Assembly: GCA_013696695.1 (NCBI GenBank)
Contig: JACCYD010000291.1
Coordinates: 1-15,847 of the forward strand
DNA: 15,847 nt
Source of the DNA: Deltaproteobacteria bacterium
Lineage (GTDB): Bacteria > Myxococcota_A > Polyangia > Haliangiales > Haliangiaceae
Direction of reading: 5' to 3'
Shown here: piece after piece, positions 1 through 7,212 of the stretch
How the letters are laid out: every line of letters begins with the position of its first letter
How positions within the stretch are numbered: position 1 is the stretch's first letter
Notes under the pieces: generated by a model
What the model was told of the DNA's origin: nothing
Database searches by the model: none
Seen by the model: the letters and a program-made list of their open reading frames with translations, nothing else
Program-made: the position numbers and the translations under genes

Positions 1-324
1 TACATGATCGCGCTCGCCGGCACCGCCGAGGTTCCGTGCGCCGACTACGCCACCTACGGCAGTGCCGAGCTCGCACACAACGTCACGCGCGCGCTCGGCG
101 ACGGCCGCGCCGCGTTGATGGCCAACCACGGCATGGTCGCGCTCGGCGACTCGCTCGCGAGTGCACTCAAGCTCGCCGCCGAGATCGAGACGATCGCCGG
201 CCTGTACTGGCGCGCGCTGCAGATCGGAACCCCGGCGATCCTCGATGCCGCCGAGATCCAGCGCGTCGCCGCAAAGTTCGGCGAGCACGGCCAGAAGACG
301 TCGAAGACGAAGCGCTCGTGGTGA
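1..324 (+). CDS. Class II aldolase/adducin family protein, FucA-like (3' end only)
   Basis: This frame is open from the first base, so only the C-terminal ~107 residues are present. Class II aldolases are zinc enzymes that cleave sugar phosphates such as L-fuculose-1-phosphate to DHAP and an aldehyde in the cytoplasm. The visible part has the ANHGMVALG motif (His codon at 127-129), which corresponds to the third zinc-ligand histidine of FucA. Before it lies a Tyr-Ala-Thr-Tyr-Gly...Glu-Leu segment resembling the FucA segment YATFGT.EL. After it come the usual E..A..Y..AL..G.P helix and a closing E(I)..V..KFGEHG helix. The HxH zinc ligands and catalytic Glu would lie upstream, outside the window. 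The exact substrate cannot be told; ribulose-5-phosphate epimerases and methylthioribulose-phosphate enzymes share this fold. TGA at 322-324 ends it, and a repeat-bearing gap follows. Confidence 0.82.
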   Translation, partial: YMIALAGTAEVPCADYATYGSAELAHNVTRALGDGRAALMANHGMVALGDSLASALKLAAEIETIAGLYWRALQIGTPAILDAAEIQRVAAKFGEHGQKTSKTKRSW

Positions 325-537
325 GGCGAACGCTCGAGCCGCGATCTCGACCCTGGGACGGCACGAGCAGATCTGGATTGATAGATCGTTGGCGTCTGTC
401 TTGGCGACTCGGCGACTTGGCGGCCTTCTGGATCAGGCAGTTCGCCTCGATGGTCGCGTGCTCGGATTCGGATCCGGAGATCCGGGCTCGGGCGCGGGCT
501 CGGGCTCGACTCGGATCGCCCCAGCCGGACTCTGCGG
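325..537. other. Intergenic gap with a GC-rich repeat
   Basis: These 213 bases separate the convergent aldolase and minus-strand lipoprotein genes. I see no convincing gene. The right third (471-537) is a repeat element described separately. The left part has only short irregular iterations of GCGACT/TTGGCG around 400-425. Confidence 0.7.
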
Positions 538-540
538 TTA
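471..540 (-). repeat. GC-rich dispersed element, copy 1 (inverted partner of the copy at the right end)
   Basis: Read on the minus strand, the element begins three bases after the TAA (540-538) of the lipoprotein gene. It has a CAGAGTCCGGCTGGGG core (534-519), then GATCCGAGT, runs of GCCCGA/GCGCCCGA units, and a closing GGATCTCCGGATC. The copy at 15730-15790 has the same order and shares the 16-base core exactly. The core can fold as a hairpin (CCGCAG / CTGGGG, one mismatch here; perfect in the other copy). A role as terminator or mRNA 3' structure is inference. Confidence 0.75.
484..504 (+). other. Canonical G-quadruplex motif
   Basis: Four GGG runs (484-486, 490-492, 496-498, 502-504) are separated by three loops of exactly three bases (CTC, CGC, CTC). 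This fits the standard G3N1-7 pattern. It lies inside repeat copy 1, on the strand opposite to the adjacent lipoprotein transcript. Folding is a prediction from pattern only. Confidence 0.5.
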
Positions 541-1146
541 GCGGCGCCACACCCAGGTCGTCGGAATCTTGAGCTGCAAGCCGCCCGTGATCTCCCAGCC
601 CTCGCCGAACAACACACGCGCGCGCGCGAAGTAGACCAGGAAGAAGCCATGCACCTGCGGACCCGTCGAGCCGGTCTTCGGATCGTACGCCCAGCCGGCG
701 CCGAAGCCGGCGAACGCCCACGAGCGCTGGGCTTCGAGGTAGAGCGCGCCGGGATCGACCTCGACGACGTCCATCAACGGATCACGGGAGAAGCGCAGCG
801 CCGACCAGCCGACGGTGACGCCGTACGACCTCGGTGGGATCACCGCACTGCGCGGAATGAACAGCGGCGAGGCCTTGTCGTTGTGGGTGGCCGCCGACTG
901 GCCGTAGCTGAGGGTGACCTCGCCGGTGAGCTCGACGTAGCCGCCGCTGGAGATCGTGCCGCCGCCACCGCCACCGAGCACGCCGGAGGTCAGCATCAGC
1001 CGGTGCTCGCCCGGATCGTCGGGGTATTCGCGATCCGGTGATGCGAGGTTCTTCGGTGGCGCGAGGGGATCGATCACGCCAGGCGCGTTGACGTCGCGGT
1101 GGAAGTGGCAGCCGGCGAGGCCGGCGAGCAGAACCGCGCGCTTCAT
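538..1146 (-). CDS. Small lipoprotein of unknown function
   Basis: I do not recognise the family. The 202-residue product starts with a short basic, hydrophobic signal ending in the lipobox Leu-Ala-Gly-Cys (Cys13), so it is probably lipidated and anchored in the envelope. Residues after the signal are Pro/Asp rich (D-P-L-A-P-P, Y-P-D-D-P-G-E). A Gly-run (GGGGGG) then precedes alternating polar/hydrophobic segments with aromatic residues (YGVTVGWSALRF, GALYLEAQRSWAFAGFGAGWAY, HGFFLVYFARARVLFGEGWEI), which suggests beta structure like that of outer-membrane or beta-sandwich proteins. ATG at 1146 is chosen because the lipobox follows directly. It overlaps the upstream gene's stop as ATGA (1146-1143), implying translational coupling. 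The frame stays open upstream to 1608, but that region belongs to the neighbour. The gene ends at the TAA next to repeat copy 1. Confidence 0.72.
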   Translation of the reverse strand: MKRAVLLAGLAGCHFHRDVNAPGVIDPLAPPKNLASPDREYPDDPGEHRLMLTSGVLGGGGGGTISSGGYVELTGEVTLSYGQSAATHNDKASPLFIPRSAVIPPRSYGVTVGWSALRFSRDPLMDVVEVDPGALYLEAQRSWAFAGFGAGWAYDPKTGSTGPQVHGFFLVYFARARVLFGEGWEITGGLQLKIPTTWVWRR

Positions 1147-2120
1147 CGCGAATTCACCGGGAAGTCGACGAACGCGTGCGTCGCGGGCAGCGACCACGTG
1201 CGGGTCGTCTTCGCGGCCGGAGTCGGCCCAACCTCTGACGCGACACGGGCCCCGGCGCCGGTGGCTTCGATCGCGAGCTCGAACGTCGCCATGCGATCGC
1301 CGCGATTCCACCGCGCCTCGTTGTCGAGCTCGAACGCGAGGTAGTGGTAGGTCGCGTTGGCATGCTCGGCGAGCTCGCGATCGCCGCGATTGTTCGCGAG
1401 CAGCTCGCCCGCAGGCTTGCTGACGACGAGCCGGCCGGCGAACGCACGATCGGCAAACTTCAGGCTCGCCGCGACCACGGCGACACACGGCTGATCCGCT
1501 CGCGGGGTCACGCGCACCGTGACGCCGACGCCGGTCTTGCCGGACTTGGCGACCCACACCGCCGCGGTGCCGCAGCCGACGTCGAGGGGCTTCGCGGCGA
1601 TCGACCACATCGGGACCTGCGGCGGCGGCACCGGCGGTGCTTTCGACGTCGCGGCGCAGACGACGAGCGTGCCCACCAGTGCGAGCGCAGAGCCAAACCG
1701 CGACGAGCCAGGATCAACCGGGTGGCGCTCGCGATCGCCAAGCCACACCCACGCGAGCAGCACGCTCGGGAGGCACCACAGATCGCTCGGATCGAGCACG
1801 TGGTGGCCCCACACCACGTTGACCGCCGCGTGGACCGCAGGCGACGTCTTGAGCAGTGCGAAGCCCAGCGCGACCATCGCAAGCGCGGCGGCGGCGAGGT
1901 GGCCATCGCGCCGTGCCGGTACGACGCACCGCACCACGCACACCAGCGCGATCGGCGCGACGAACAGCCCCGCAACATCGCTCAGCTTCCCGGTCACCGC
2001 ACCCGGGAGCCAGCCGCTGCCCTTGAGCACGTGATCGTTGACCGCCAGGAGCGCGGTGGCGATCAGCGGTGCCGGCCGGGTGAGGTCAGCCGCCGCGCGG
2101 AGGGCTCGAGAAACGGACAT
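1143..2120 (-). CDS. Polytopic membrane protein with C-terminal soluble domain, unknown function
   Basis: The 325-residue protein has no family I can name. The N-terminal half (about residues 15-170) has hydrophobic segments consistent with four or five membrane helices. It includes the distinctive segment NDHVLKGSGWLPG followed by TGKLSDVAGLFVAP, which looks like a conserved signature seen in myxobacterial hypothetical proteins (from memory, unchecked). The segment KAPPVPPPQVP forms a proline-rich linker. The C-terminal ~150 residues look soluble and beta-rich (VGVTVRVTPR, HYLAFELDNEARWNRGDRMATFELAIEATG), plausibly periplasmic. The downstream lipoprotein gene overlaps its stop by four bases, so the two are probably made together and may work together in the envelope. 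ATG at 2120 lacks a clear Shine-Dalgarno. The short divergent region upstream contains an AT-rich patch (GGTTAGTTAAC) that may hold promoter elements. Confidence 0.7.
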   Translation of the reverse strand: MSVSRALRAAADLTRPAPLIATALLAVNDHVLKGSGWLPGAVTGKLSDVAGLFVAPIALVCVVRCVVPARRDGHLAAAALAMVALGFALLKTSPAVHAAVNVVWGHHVLDPSDLWCLPSVLLAWVWLGDRERHPVDPGSSRFGSALALVGTLVVCAATSKAPPVPPPQVPMWSIAAKPLDVGCGTAAVWVAKSGKTGVGVTVRVTPRADQPCVAVVAASLKFADRAFAGRLVVSKPAGELLANNRGDRELAEHANATYHYLAFELDNEARWNRGDRMATFELAIEATGAGARVASEVGPTPAAKTTRTWSLPATHAFVDFPVNSR

Positions 2121-2172
2121 CTGGTTAGTTAACGCGTGTGGTGACCAGCGCTTGCACCCGGTAGGCTGGAGA

Positions 2173-2643
2173 GTGGTCGATACGATCGAAGGTGCCGTCG
2201 GAATCTATCTGGCGTCGTTCGTCGTCGCGATGATTTCCGGCGTGTTCCCGCTCGTCAACGCGGAGATCTACCTCGCCGGCATCGTCATCGCGTCACGCGT
2301 GCCGTGGCCGACGCTGATCGTGCTCGGCGTGATCATCGCGTGCGGTCAGATGGTCACTCACTCGCTGCTGTTCCATGCCGCACGCGGCGCCGCACATGCG
2401 GGCGGCAAGCGACGCGAGAAGCTCGAGGCGCGCATCGCGCGAGCGCGCGCCCGGATCGCGAAGTGGGGCAACAAGCGGATCGCCTTGCTCTGCACGTCGG
2501 CGACGTTCGGGCTGCCTCCGTTCTTGCTGACCTGCGTCGCGGCAGGCGCCCTGGGGATTTCGTACCGCATGTTCCTCGCACTCGGGCTCACGGGTCGCAT
2601 CGTGCGCTTCACCGCGATCGCGTTGCTCGCCGCGCTCGTGTGA
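2173..2643 (+). CDS. Small VTT/DedA (YqaA)-like membrane protein
   Basis: The product is about 156 residues from GTG at 2173. An N-terminal hydrophobic stretch contains ISGVFPLVNAEIYLAG, where other VTT proteins have a Pro/Asn-Glu re-entrant motif. A second hydrophobic stretch (TLIVLGVIIACGQMVTHSLLF) follows, then a strongly basic segment (KRREKLEARIARARARIAKWG). Next comes GLPPFLLTCVAAGALGI, and finally a helix with Gly-Arg-x-x-Arg-Phe near the C-terminus. The GLPP...G...R..RF pattern is typical of the VTT (SNARE-associated/DedA) superfamily, whose members act in lipid scrambling or transport across the inner membrane. The start is uncertain: GGAG at 2167-2170 lies only two bases before GTG, and TTG at 2152 is an alternative. 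It runs divergently from the 2120 gene and converges on the permease gene ending at 2688. Confidence 0.6.
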   Translation: MVDTIEGAVGIYLASFVVAMISGVFPLVNAEIYLAGIVIASRVPWPTLIVLGVIIACGQMVTHSLLFHAARGAAHAGGKRREKLEARIARARARIAKWGNKRIALLCTSATFGLPPFLLTCVAAGALGISYRMFLALGLTGRIVRFTAIALLAALV

Positions 2644-2680
2644 TCAGACGCGGCCGCCAAAGAAATGTTCGCGCGGGCGC

Positions 2681-2697
2681 GGTCAGCTCAGCTGACC
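2681..2697. terminator. Dyad between convergent genes, possible bidirectional terminator
   Basis: GGTCAGC (2681-2687) and GCTGACC (2691-2697) form a perfect 7-bp stem with a 3-base loop. The loop, TCA, is the complement of the TGA stop of the minus-strand permease. It lies 37 bases after the stop of the plus-strand gene. There is no T-tract on either side, so a classical rho-independent terminator is not shown. Confidence 0.35.
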
Positions 2698-3818
2698 CGC
2701 CCCAGCGAGCGCGGTGCCGCCGAGCCTTTGCCACCGGCGATGATGATCACGATCAACGTCAACACGTAGGGCAGCAGCGGCGCGAGCTCGCGCGGCACCC
2801 CCGATCCCGTGACCTGCAGCTGGATCTCCAGCGCCTCCGCGCCGCCGACACCGAGACATGCGATCGCCGCCCAGGCCGGCCGCCAGCCCGACAGGATCAC
2901 CATCGCCAGCGCGATATAGCCGCGCCCGCTCGACATGTCCGCCGAGAAGCCGCCGACCGACAGCGACAGCTGTGCCCCACCTGCCCCGGCGAGCGCCCCG
3001 CCGACGAGCCCCGCCGCGAAGCGCGCCCGCGAGGGAGACGCGCCGACCGCGACCAGCGCCTCGGGTCGATCGCCGGCAGCGCGCAGTCGCAAGCCCCAGC
3101 GCGTGTGGAGCATCGCGAGCGGCACGAGCACCGCGGCCGCGACCGCCAGCCAGAAGATCGGGTTGCTGAGCACGGTGTTCTCGAACGCCGGAGACGGCGG
3201 CGAGTTCGCGCCCTCGTGGAAGATCAGCTGCAGCAGGAACCGAGTCCCGCCCAGCGCGAGCAGGTTGAGCGCGACGCCGACGATCACCTGATCGGCGGTC
3301 AGCCGCAGCGCGAGCCCGAGCTGCAGCGCCGCCACTGCCATGCCGGCGAGCACACCACCGGCGACACCGACGTAGACGTTACCGCTCGCGTAGCCGACGG
3401 CCGCCGCGGTGAACGCGCCGAACAACAGCTTTGCTTCGAGCGCGAGGTCGATGACACCGGCGCGTTCGGTGACCGCACCGCCCATCGCGGCGAGTGCATA
3501 CGGGATCGCGATCTTGAGCGCCTGCGCGCCGAACGCGGTCGAGGCGACGGCGACGAACAGCTCCGAGTGCGTCGCGGTCTCGAGCACGGCTCCAGCGATC
3601 GCGGCCGCCGCGACGATCACCGCCGCGATCCGCATCGCCGTCGAGCCGAAGGCACCGGCCACCACGCAGGCGACGCCCACGACGGCGAGCGCCACGCCGC
3701 CGGTGATCCAGCGCTCGAGCGCGTACGCCGAGCCGCCGTAGAACAACGCGCCCGCGCACAGCAGCACGCACGCCGCGAGGGCGAGCGATGCAACGCGCAT
3801 CAGGCGAGCGGTCGTCAT
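2688..3818 (-). CDS. ABC transporter permease, nucleoside/BMP-type importer (YufQ/NupQ-like)
   Basis: This 376-residue inner-membrane protein belongs to the BPD_transp_2 permease group (YufQ/NupQ side). It would pair with the second permease encoded at 4196-5254 to form the channel. Many hydrophobic helices are visible. Diagnostic text is AMGGAVTERAGVIDLALE at about residues 112-130, equivalent to the usual "GE..GV.NIGLEG" loop, followed by AAAVGYASGNVYVGVAGGVLAG. Further along is SMSVGGFSADMSSGRGYIALA-type sequence (here LSLSVGGFSADMSSGRGYIA), a hallmark of this permease type. Length is greater than the usual ~310 because of an N-terminal extension of about 90 hydrophobic residues, giving extra predicted helices. 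ATG at 3818 lies four bases after the upstream gene's stop. It is the last gene of the importer cluster and ends in the dyad at 2681-2697. Confidence 0.88.
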   Translation of the reverse strand: MTTARLMRVASLALAACVLLCAGALFYGGSAYALERWITGGVALAVVGVACVVAGAFGSTAMRIAAVIVAAAAIAGAVLETATHSELFVAVASTAFGAQALKIAIPYALAAMGGAVTERAGVIDLALEAKLLFGAFTAAAVGYASGNVYVGVAGGVLAGMAVAALQLGLALRLTADQVIVGVALNLLALGGTRFLLQLIFHEGANSPPSPAFENTVLSNPIFWLAVAAAVLVPLAMLHTRWGLRLRAAGDRPEALVAVGASPSRARFAAGLVGGALAGAGGAQLSLSVGGFSADMSSGRGYIALAMVILSGWRPAWAAIACLGVGGAEALEIQLQVTGSGVPRELAPLLPYVLTLIVIIIAGGKGSAAPRSLGRVS

Positions 3819-3822
3819 GCGG

Positions 3823-4152
3823 TCACTTCAAGAGTCCTTGCGTGCTGAGTGCCCCGACGAGGAGGACGCCACCGAGGATCGCGAGGACGGTCGACGAGGT
3901 CACCTCTCGCTTGTTGTCGGTCTTCAGGTAGACGAGCACGCCGGTGACCAGCAACGTCCCACCGATCACGATGCCGGACGACGCGTACTGGTGCTTGAGC
4001 GGCCAGGCGTAGACGCCGAGCTCGAGAAGAAGCCACGCACCGCTCGCGATCAAGGCGACGACCTCGAACACGCGCTTTTTTCCGGCGAGTAGGAGGAGGA
4101 GTGCCGCGACGCACGCGGCCACCGGAAGCAGGATGGTCATGTCGATCTTCAT
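3823..4152 (-). CDS. Small four-helix membrane protein, unknown function
   Basis: The product is 109 residues, or 105 if the second ATG (4140) is used; neither start has a good ribosome-binding site. Four hydrophobic segments can be seen: residues ~5-23 (TILLPVAACVAALLLLLAG), ~29-50 (FEVVALIASGAWLLLELGVYAW), ~58-76 (SGIVIGGTLLVTGVLVYL) and ~86-105. Short charged loops (GKKR, KTDNKRE) lie between them. I do not recognise the family, and no such gene is a standard part of BMP-type nucleoside transporters. Its position between the two permease genes, with four bases to the next start and about 43 bases from the previous stop, says it is co-transcribed. It may be an accessory subunit or just a conserved passenger. 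Confidence 0.68.
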   Translation of the reverse strand: MKIDMTILLPVAACVAALLLLLAGKKRVFEVVALIASGAWLLLELGVYAWPLKHQYASSGIVIGGTLLVTGVLVYLKTDNKREVTSSTVLAILGGVLLVGALSTQGLLK

Positions 4153-4195
4153 GTCGACAGCCTACGTGAAGCGGCGGCGTTCCAGACCGCGATGT

Positions 4196-5254
4196 TCACG
4201 CCGCGACCTCCGGAACCACGGTCACCGACCGGCGCGCGACCCACGGCCCCGCCGCGGCCACCGACAGCACGACCACGCCTTGCAACATCTCCATCAGCTC
4301 CTTGGGCACCAGATCGCCGACGGCGAGGCCACCCGACGACAACAAGCCGAGCAGCACGGCCGCGAGCAGCACGCCGACCGGATGACTGCGACCGAGCAAC
4401 GCGACCGAGATCCCGAGAAAGCCGGTGCCGCGTCCGAGCCCTTCCTCGAACGCGTGCTTGTGCCCCATCACGAAGTTCGCCGCGGCGAGGCCGGCAAGCG
4501 CACCCGAGCCGGCCATCACCAGCGTCTGGACGCGCGCGACCGAGATGCCGACGGCACGCGCCGCCGCGGGCTCCTGACCGACGGCGATCCAGGTGCGGCC
4601 CCACGTGGTGCGCACGCGCAGGAACCACACGATCGCGACGACGACGAGCGCGAGCACGAGCGCCGCGTTCACCGAGCTGCCCGACATCGGCAGCAGCGGG
4701 AGCTGCGCGCCCTCCACGATCGTATTGCCGCGCGTGGTGCCGCCCTGAAACAGCACCTCGTTGCCGATCCACAGCGAGACGCCGGCCACGATCGCGTTGA
4801 GCATGATGGACGTGATCACCTCGTGGGCTCCGCGCATCGCGCGCAGCGCTCCGATCGAAGCGCCGACGACCGCACCCGCAGCCGCCGCCGCCGCGAGACA
4901 GAGCGGGATCGCGAGGATGCCCGGCGTCGACTCGGGGAGCGACGCCCCGGTCACCGCGCAGGCGAGCACGCCGGCGGACAGCTGACCTTCGACGCCGATG
5001 TTGAACAGCCCGGCGTCCAGCGCGAGCGCGACCGCGAGCCCGCACAGCGCGAGCCCGGTGGCCTTGTAGAGCACCTGACCGAGGAGATACGGATCGCCCG
5101 CGGTGCGCTCGATCATCGCGAACCACACGCGACCCGGTGACACGCCGGCGGCGAGCATCAGCAGGCTCCCGATCGCGATCGAGAGCAGCAGCGCGATCGC
5201 GGCGGCCTCGAGCTCGCGGCGCGGATTCGAGCCCGGTCGAAGGAGAGAGAGCAC
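4196..5254 (-). CDS. ABC transporter permease, nucleoside/BMP-type importer (YufP/NupP-like)
   Basis: A 352-residue inner-membrane permease of the BPD_transp_2 group. After a short basic N-terminus (RPGSNPRRELE) come about nine or ten hydrophobic helices. Family hallmarks are LDAGLFNIGVEGQLSAG near residue 80-96, RGAHEVITSIMLNAIV near 142-157 (the coupling region with the conserved "HEV...IMLN" text) and GRGTGFLGISVALLGRSHPVGV near 270-290. Length and motifs fit the YufP/NupP partner of the YufQ-like permease at 2688-3818. The start is GTG at 5254, chosen because it places the basic N-terminus just before the first helix; no strong Shine-Dalgarno precedes it. Unusually, about 408 bases separate it from the ATPase gene on the same strand, and that space holds a gene on the other strand. 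It may therefore have its own promoter or rely on a long antisense leader. Confidence 0.9.
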   Translation of the reverse strand: MLSLLRPGSNPRRELEAAAIALLLSIAIGSLLMLAAGVSPGRVWFAMIERTAGDPYLLGQVLYKATGLALCGLAVALALDAGLFNIGVEGQLSAGVLACAVTGASLPESTPGILAIPLCLAAAAAAGAVVGASIGALRAMRGAHEVITSIMLNAIVAGVSLWIGNEVLFQGGTTRGNTIVEGAQLPLLPMSGSSVNAALVLALVVVAIVWFLRVRTTWGRTWIAVGQEPAAARAVGISVARVQTLVMAGSGALAGLAAANFVMGHKHAFEEGLGRGTGFLGISVALLGRSHPVGVLLAAVLLGLLSSGGLAVGDLVPKELMEMLQGVVVLSVAAAGPWVARRSVTVVPEVAA

Positions 5255-5297
5255 CGAGCCGGAGCCTACCGCTACGAGATCCGGCTAGGATCGCCGC

Positions 5298-5696
5298 GTG
5301 CGTGCGATCGCCTTGCTGATGCTCGTTGGTTGTGGCGGCAAGCCCGAAGAACCGGCCGCGTGCACTTGCAAGCCGGGCAACGTTGCTCGCTCGAAGACGG
5401 TCGGGGAAGCCGCGCCGATGACCGGCGAGTCACTGCTCGCGGCGCTGCGTCGCCACAAGCAGGACATCGCGCTCGGTAAGAACCCACGCGATATCAAGAT
5501 CGTCGACGATCAGCTGCGGTTCCAGATCATCGACTTCTGTCAGCCGTGTGCGGGCTGGGTCGACGACCGGATGACGATGGAGCAGATGTTCCCGCTCGAT
5601 CGCATCGACGAGGCACGCAGCGCGGTGTGCATGGGCTTGGTGCTCGGCGACGGCTCGACCATCTACGGCGACACGCGGCCGCTTGCCTGCAGGTAG
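5298..5696 (+). CDS. Cys-rich small lipoprotein, unknown function
   Basis: The 132-residue product begins MRAIALLMLVGC, a minimal lipoprotein signal with lipobox Leu-Val-Gly-Cys (Cys12). The mature part has six further cysteines: C22-x-C24, C81-x-x-C84, C111 and C131. They could make three disulfides or a metal site; the DFCQPCAGWV motif is thioredoxin-like only in its CxxC spacing. No family is recognised. GTG at 5298 is supported by AGGA at 5287-5290 with seven-base spacing and by the immediate lipobox. The gene lies on the plus strand inside a minus-strand transporter cluster, 43 bases from the divergent permease start. Its last 34 bases overlap the 3' end of the ATPase gene in antisense. 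Expression of the two may interfere. Envelope location would fit the periplasmic side of the importer, but no functional link is shown. Confidence 0.68.
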   Translation: MRAIALLMLVGCGGKPEEPAACTCKPGNVARSKTVGEAAPMTGESLLAALRRHKQDIALGKNPRDIKIVDDQLRFQIIDFCQPCAGWVDDRMTMEQMFPLDRIDEARSAVCMGLVLGDGSTIYGDTRPLACR

Positions 5697-7210
5697 GGAT
5701 CGCCGTCAGCGGCAAGCTCGACGCCGGTCATCAGCGCACCGATGATCTCGCGCGCATCCGGGCGTCGTAGCTGCTCGCCATCGAGCTCGCCGACGATCCG
5801 ACCGCGCAGCAGCACGACGATGCGATGACAGAGCGCGAGGAGCTCGTCGAGATCGGCCGAGATCACGAGCACGCCTGCGCCGGCCTGGGCCGCGGCGCGC
5901 AGCCGGCCGTGGATGCGGACGACCGCACCGAGGTCGACACCGCGCGTCGGCTGGGCCGCGATCACGGCGCGCAGCGACGGCCGCGACAGCTCGCGCGCGA
6001 TCACCACCTTCTGCTGGTTGCCACCGGAGAGTCCGCGCACGATCGCCGACGGGTCGGGTGGGCGAATGTCGAGCTCCTCGATCTGCGTGGCCGCATGCTT
6101 GGCGACGCGGGCGCGATCGATCACGAAGCGCCCGGTGATGTCGGTACGCGCGAGCGCGAGGTTGTCGGCCACCGTCGCATCGAGCAGCAGGCCACCGTGG
6201 AGGCGATCCTCGGGAATGTGCGCGAGGCCCGCCGCGAGTCGCCGCGCCGGCGAGAGCTGGCTCGCATCGCGACCGTCGATCGAGACGACGCCGCGGCTCG
6301 TGACCAGCCCGGCGATCGACAGCGCGAGCTCGCGCTGCCCGTTGCCATCGACGCCGGCGACGCCGACCAGCTCGCCGCGCTTGATCGTCAGCGTGATGGC
6401 GGCGAGCTCGGTGCCGACCTCGAGCCGCTCGAGCTTCAGCGCTTCGGGTGCGGTCGCCGGGGGCGCCGGCAGCCGTTCCACGGTAGGTAGATCTGCACCG
6501 ACCATCGCACGCGCGATCGCCGCGACTTCGAGCGGGCCCTGCGCGGTCGAGAACGTGGCGACCGTCTTGCCGGCGCGCAGCACGGTGACGTCGTCGGCAA
6601 CAGTGCGAACCTCGTCGAGCTTGTGGGTGACGATCACGATCGTCCGGCCTTCCGTGGCCAGCCGGCGCAACGTCGCCAGTAGGCCCTCGACCTCGATCGG
6701 TGTCAGCACGGCCGTCGGTTCGTCGAGGATCAGCAGCTTCGCGCCGTGATGAAGCGCAGCGACGATCTCGGCGCGTTGCGCGGCCCCGAGCGACAGCTCG
6801 TCGGTGCGCGCGTCGGGCTCGACGGGCAGCCCGACCTCGTCGCCGAGCGCGCGCAGCTTGCCCCGCGTCTCGGCGAGATCGATCAGCGGCCAGCCGCCGG
6901 GCTCGACGCCGAGCACGGCGTTCTCGACCACGCTCAGCGTACCGGCCGACGCGCCGTGCTGCTGGACGATGCCGATGCCCGCGGCGCGTGCGCGTGTGCG
7001 ATCCCAGCGCGCGAGATCGATGCTTTGATCGCCAACCCGGAGCGTCCCGCCGTCGCCGCGTACGGTGCCCGCGATGATCTTGACCAGCGTGCTCTTGCCG
7101 GCGCCGTTCTCGCCGACCAGCGCGTGCACCGTGCCCGGTCGCACCGACATCGTGGCCAGCGACAGCACCTCACGCGTCCCGTAGCGCTTGGTCAGCTCGG
7201 CTTCGACCAT
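5663..7210 (-). CDS. Double-domain ABC ATPase of a nucleoside/BMP-type importer (YufO/NupO-like)
   Basis: The 515-residue cytoplasmic ATPase has two fused nucleotide-binding domains. Domain 1 has Walker A GENGAGKST (33-41), Q-loop at Gln83-Gln84, a variant signature LSLGAAQ (139-145), Walker B LLILDEPT (159-166) and the switch His in VTHKLDE. Domain 2 has a degenerate Walker A (GVDGNGQREL, no Lys-Ser/Thr), a good signature LSGGNQQKVVIAREL and a degenerate Walker B (VIAAQPTRGVDLGA, Ala-Gln for Asp-Glu). This split, with one site catalytically weak, is normal for the sugar/nucleoside importer family and is not a sign of decay. ATG at 7210 lies two bases after the BMP-protein stop, so the two genes are coupled. 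The C-terminal ~20 residues past MTG extend beyond the usual end and are encoded where the opposing lipoprotein gene overlaps. Confidence 0.92.
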   Translation of the reverse strand: MVEAELTKRYGTREVLSLATMSVRPGTVHALVGENGAGKSTLVKIIAGTVRGDGGTLRVGDQSIDLARWDRTRARAAGIGIVQQHGASAGTLSVVENAVLGVEPGGWPLIDLAETRGKLRALGDEVGLPVEPDARTDELSLGAAQRAEIVAALHHGAKLLILDEPTAVLTPIEVEGLLATLRRLATEGRTIVIVTHKLDEVRTVADDVTVLRAGKTVATFSTAQGPLEVAAIARAMVGADLPTVERLPAPPATAPEALKLERLEVGTELAAITLTIKRGELVGVAGVDGNGQRELALSIAGLVTSRGVVSIDGRDASQLSPARRLAAGLAHIPEDRLHGGLLLDATVADNLALARTDITGRFVIDRARVAKHAATQIEELDIRPPDPSAIVRGLSGGNQQKVVIARELSRPSLRAVIAAQPTRGVDLGAVVRIHGRLRAAAQAGAGVLVISADLDELLALCHRIVVLLRGRIVGELDGEQLRRPDAREIIGALMTGVELAADGDPYLQASGRVSP

Positions 7211-7212
7211 CG

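Noticed and set aside
2121..2148. CTGGT (2121-2125) and ACCAG (2144-2148) as an operator in the divergent region
   Set aside because: Five-base arms 18 bases apart are expected by chance and nothing else supports regulation.
2304..3848. Long plus-strand open frame (514 codons) opposite the permease gene
   Set aside because: The translation is Arg/Asp/His-rich with no hydrophobic or conserved segments. The permease on the minus strand has family motifs.
5663..7210. Loss of Walker A Lys and Walker B Asp-Glu in the second half of the ATPase, suggesting decay
   Set aside because: The same degeneracy is normal in the nucleoside/sugar importer double ATPases (for example the AAQPTRG text), so it is not a mutation specific to this gene.
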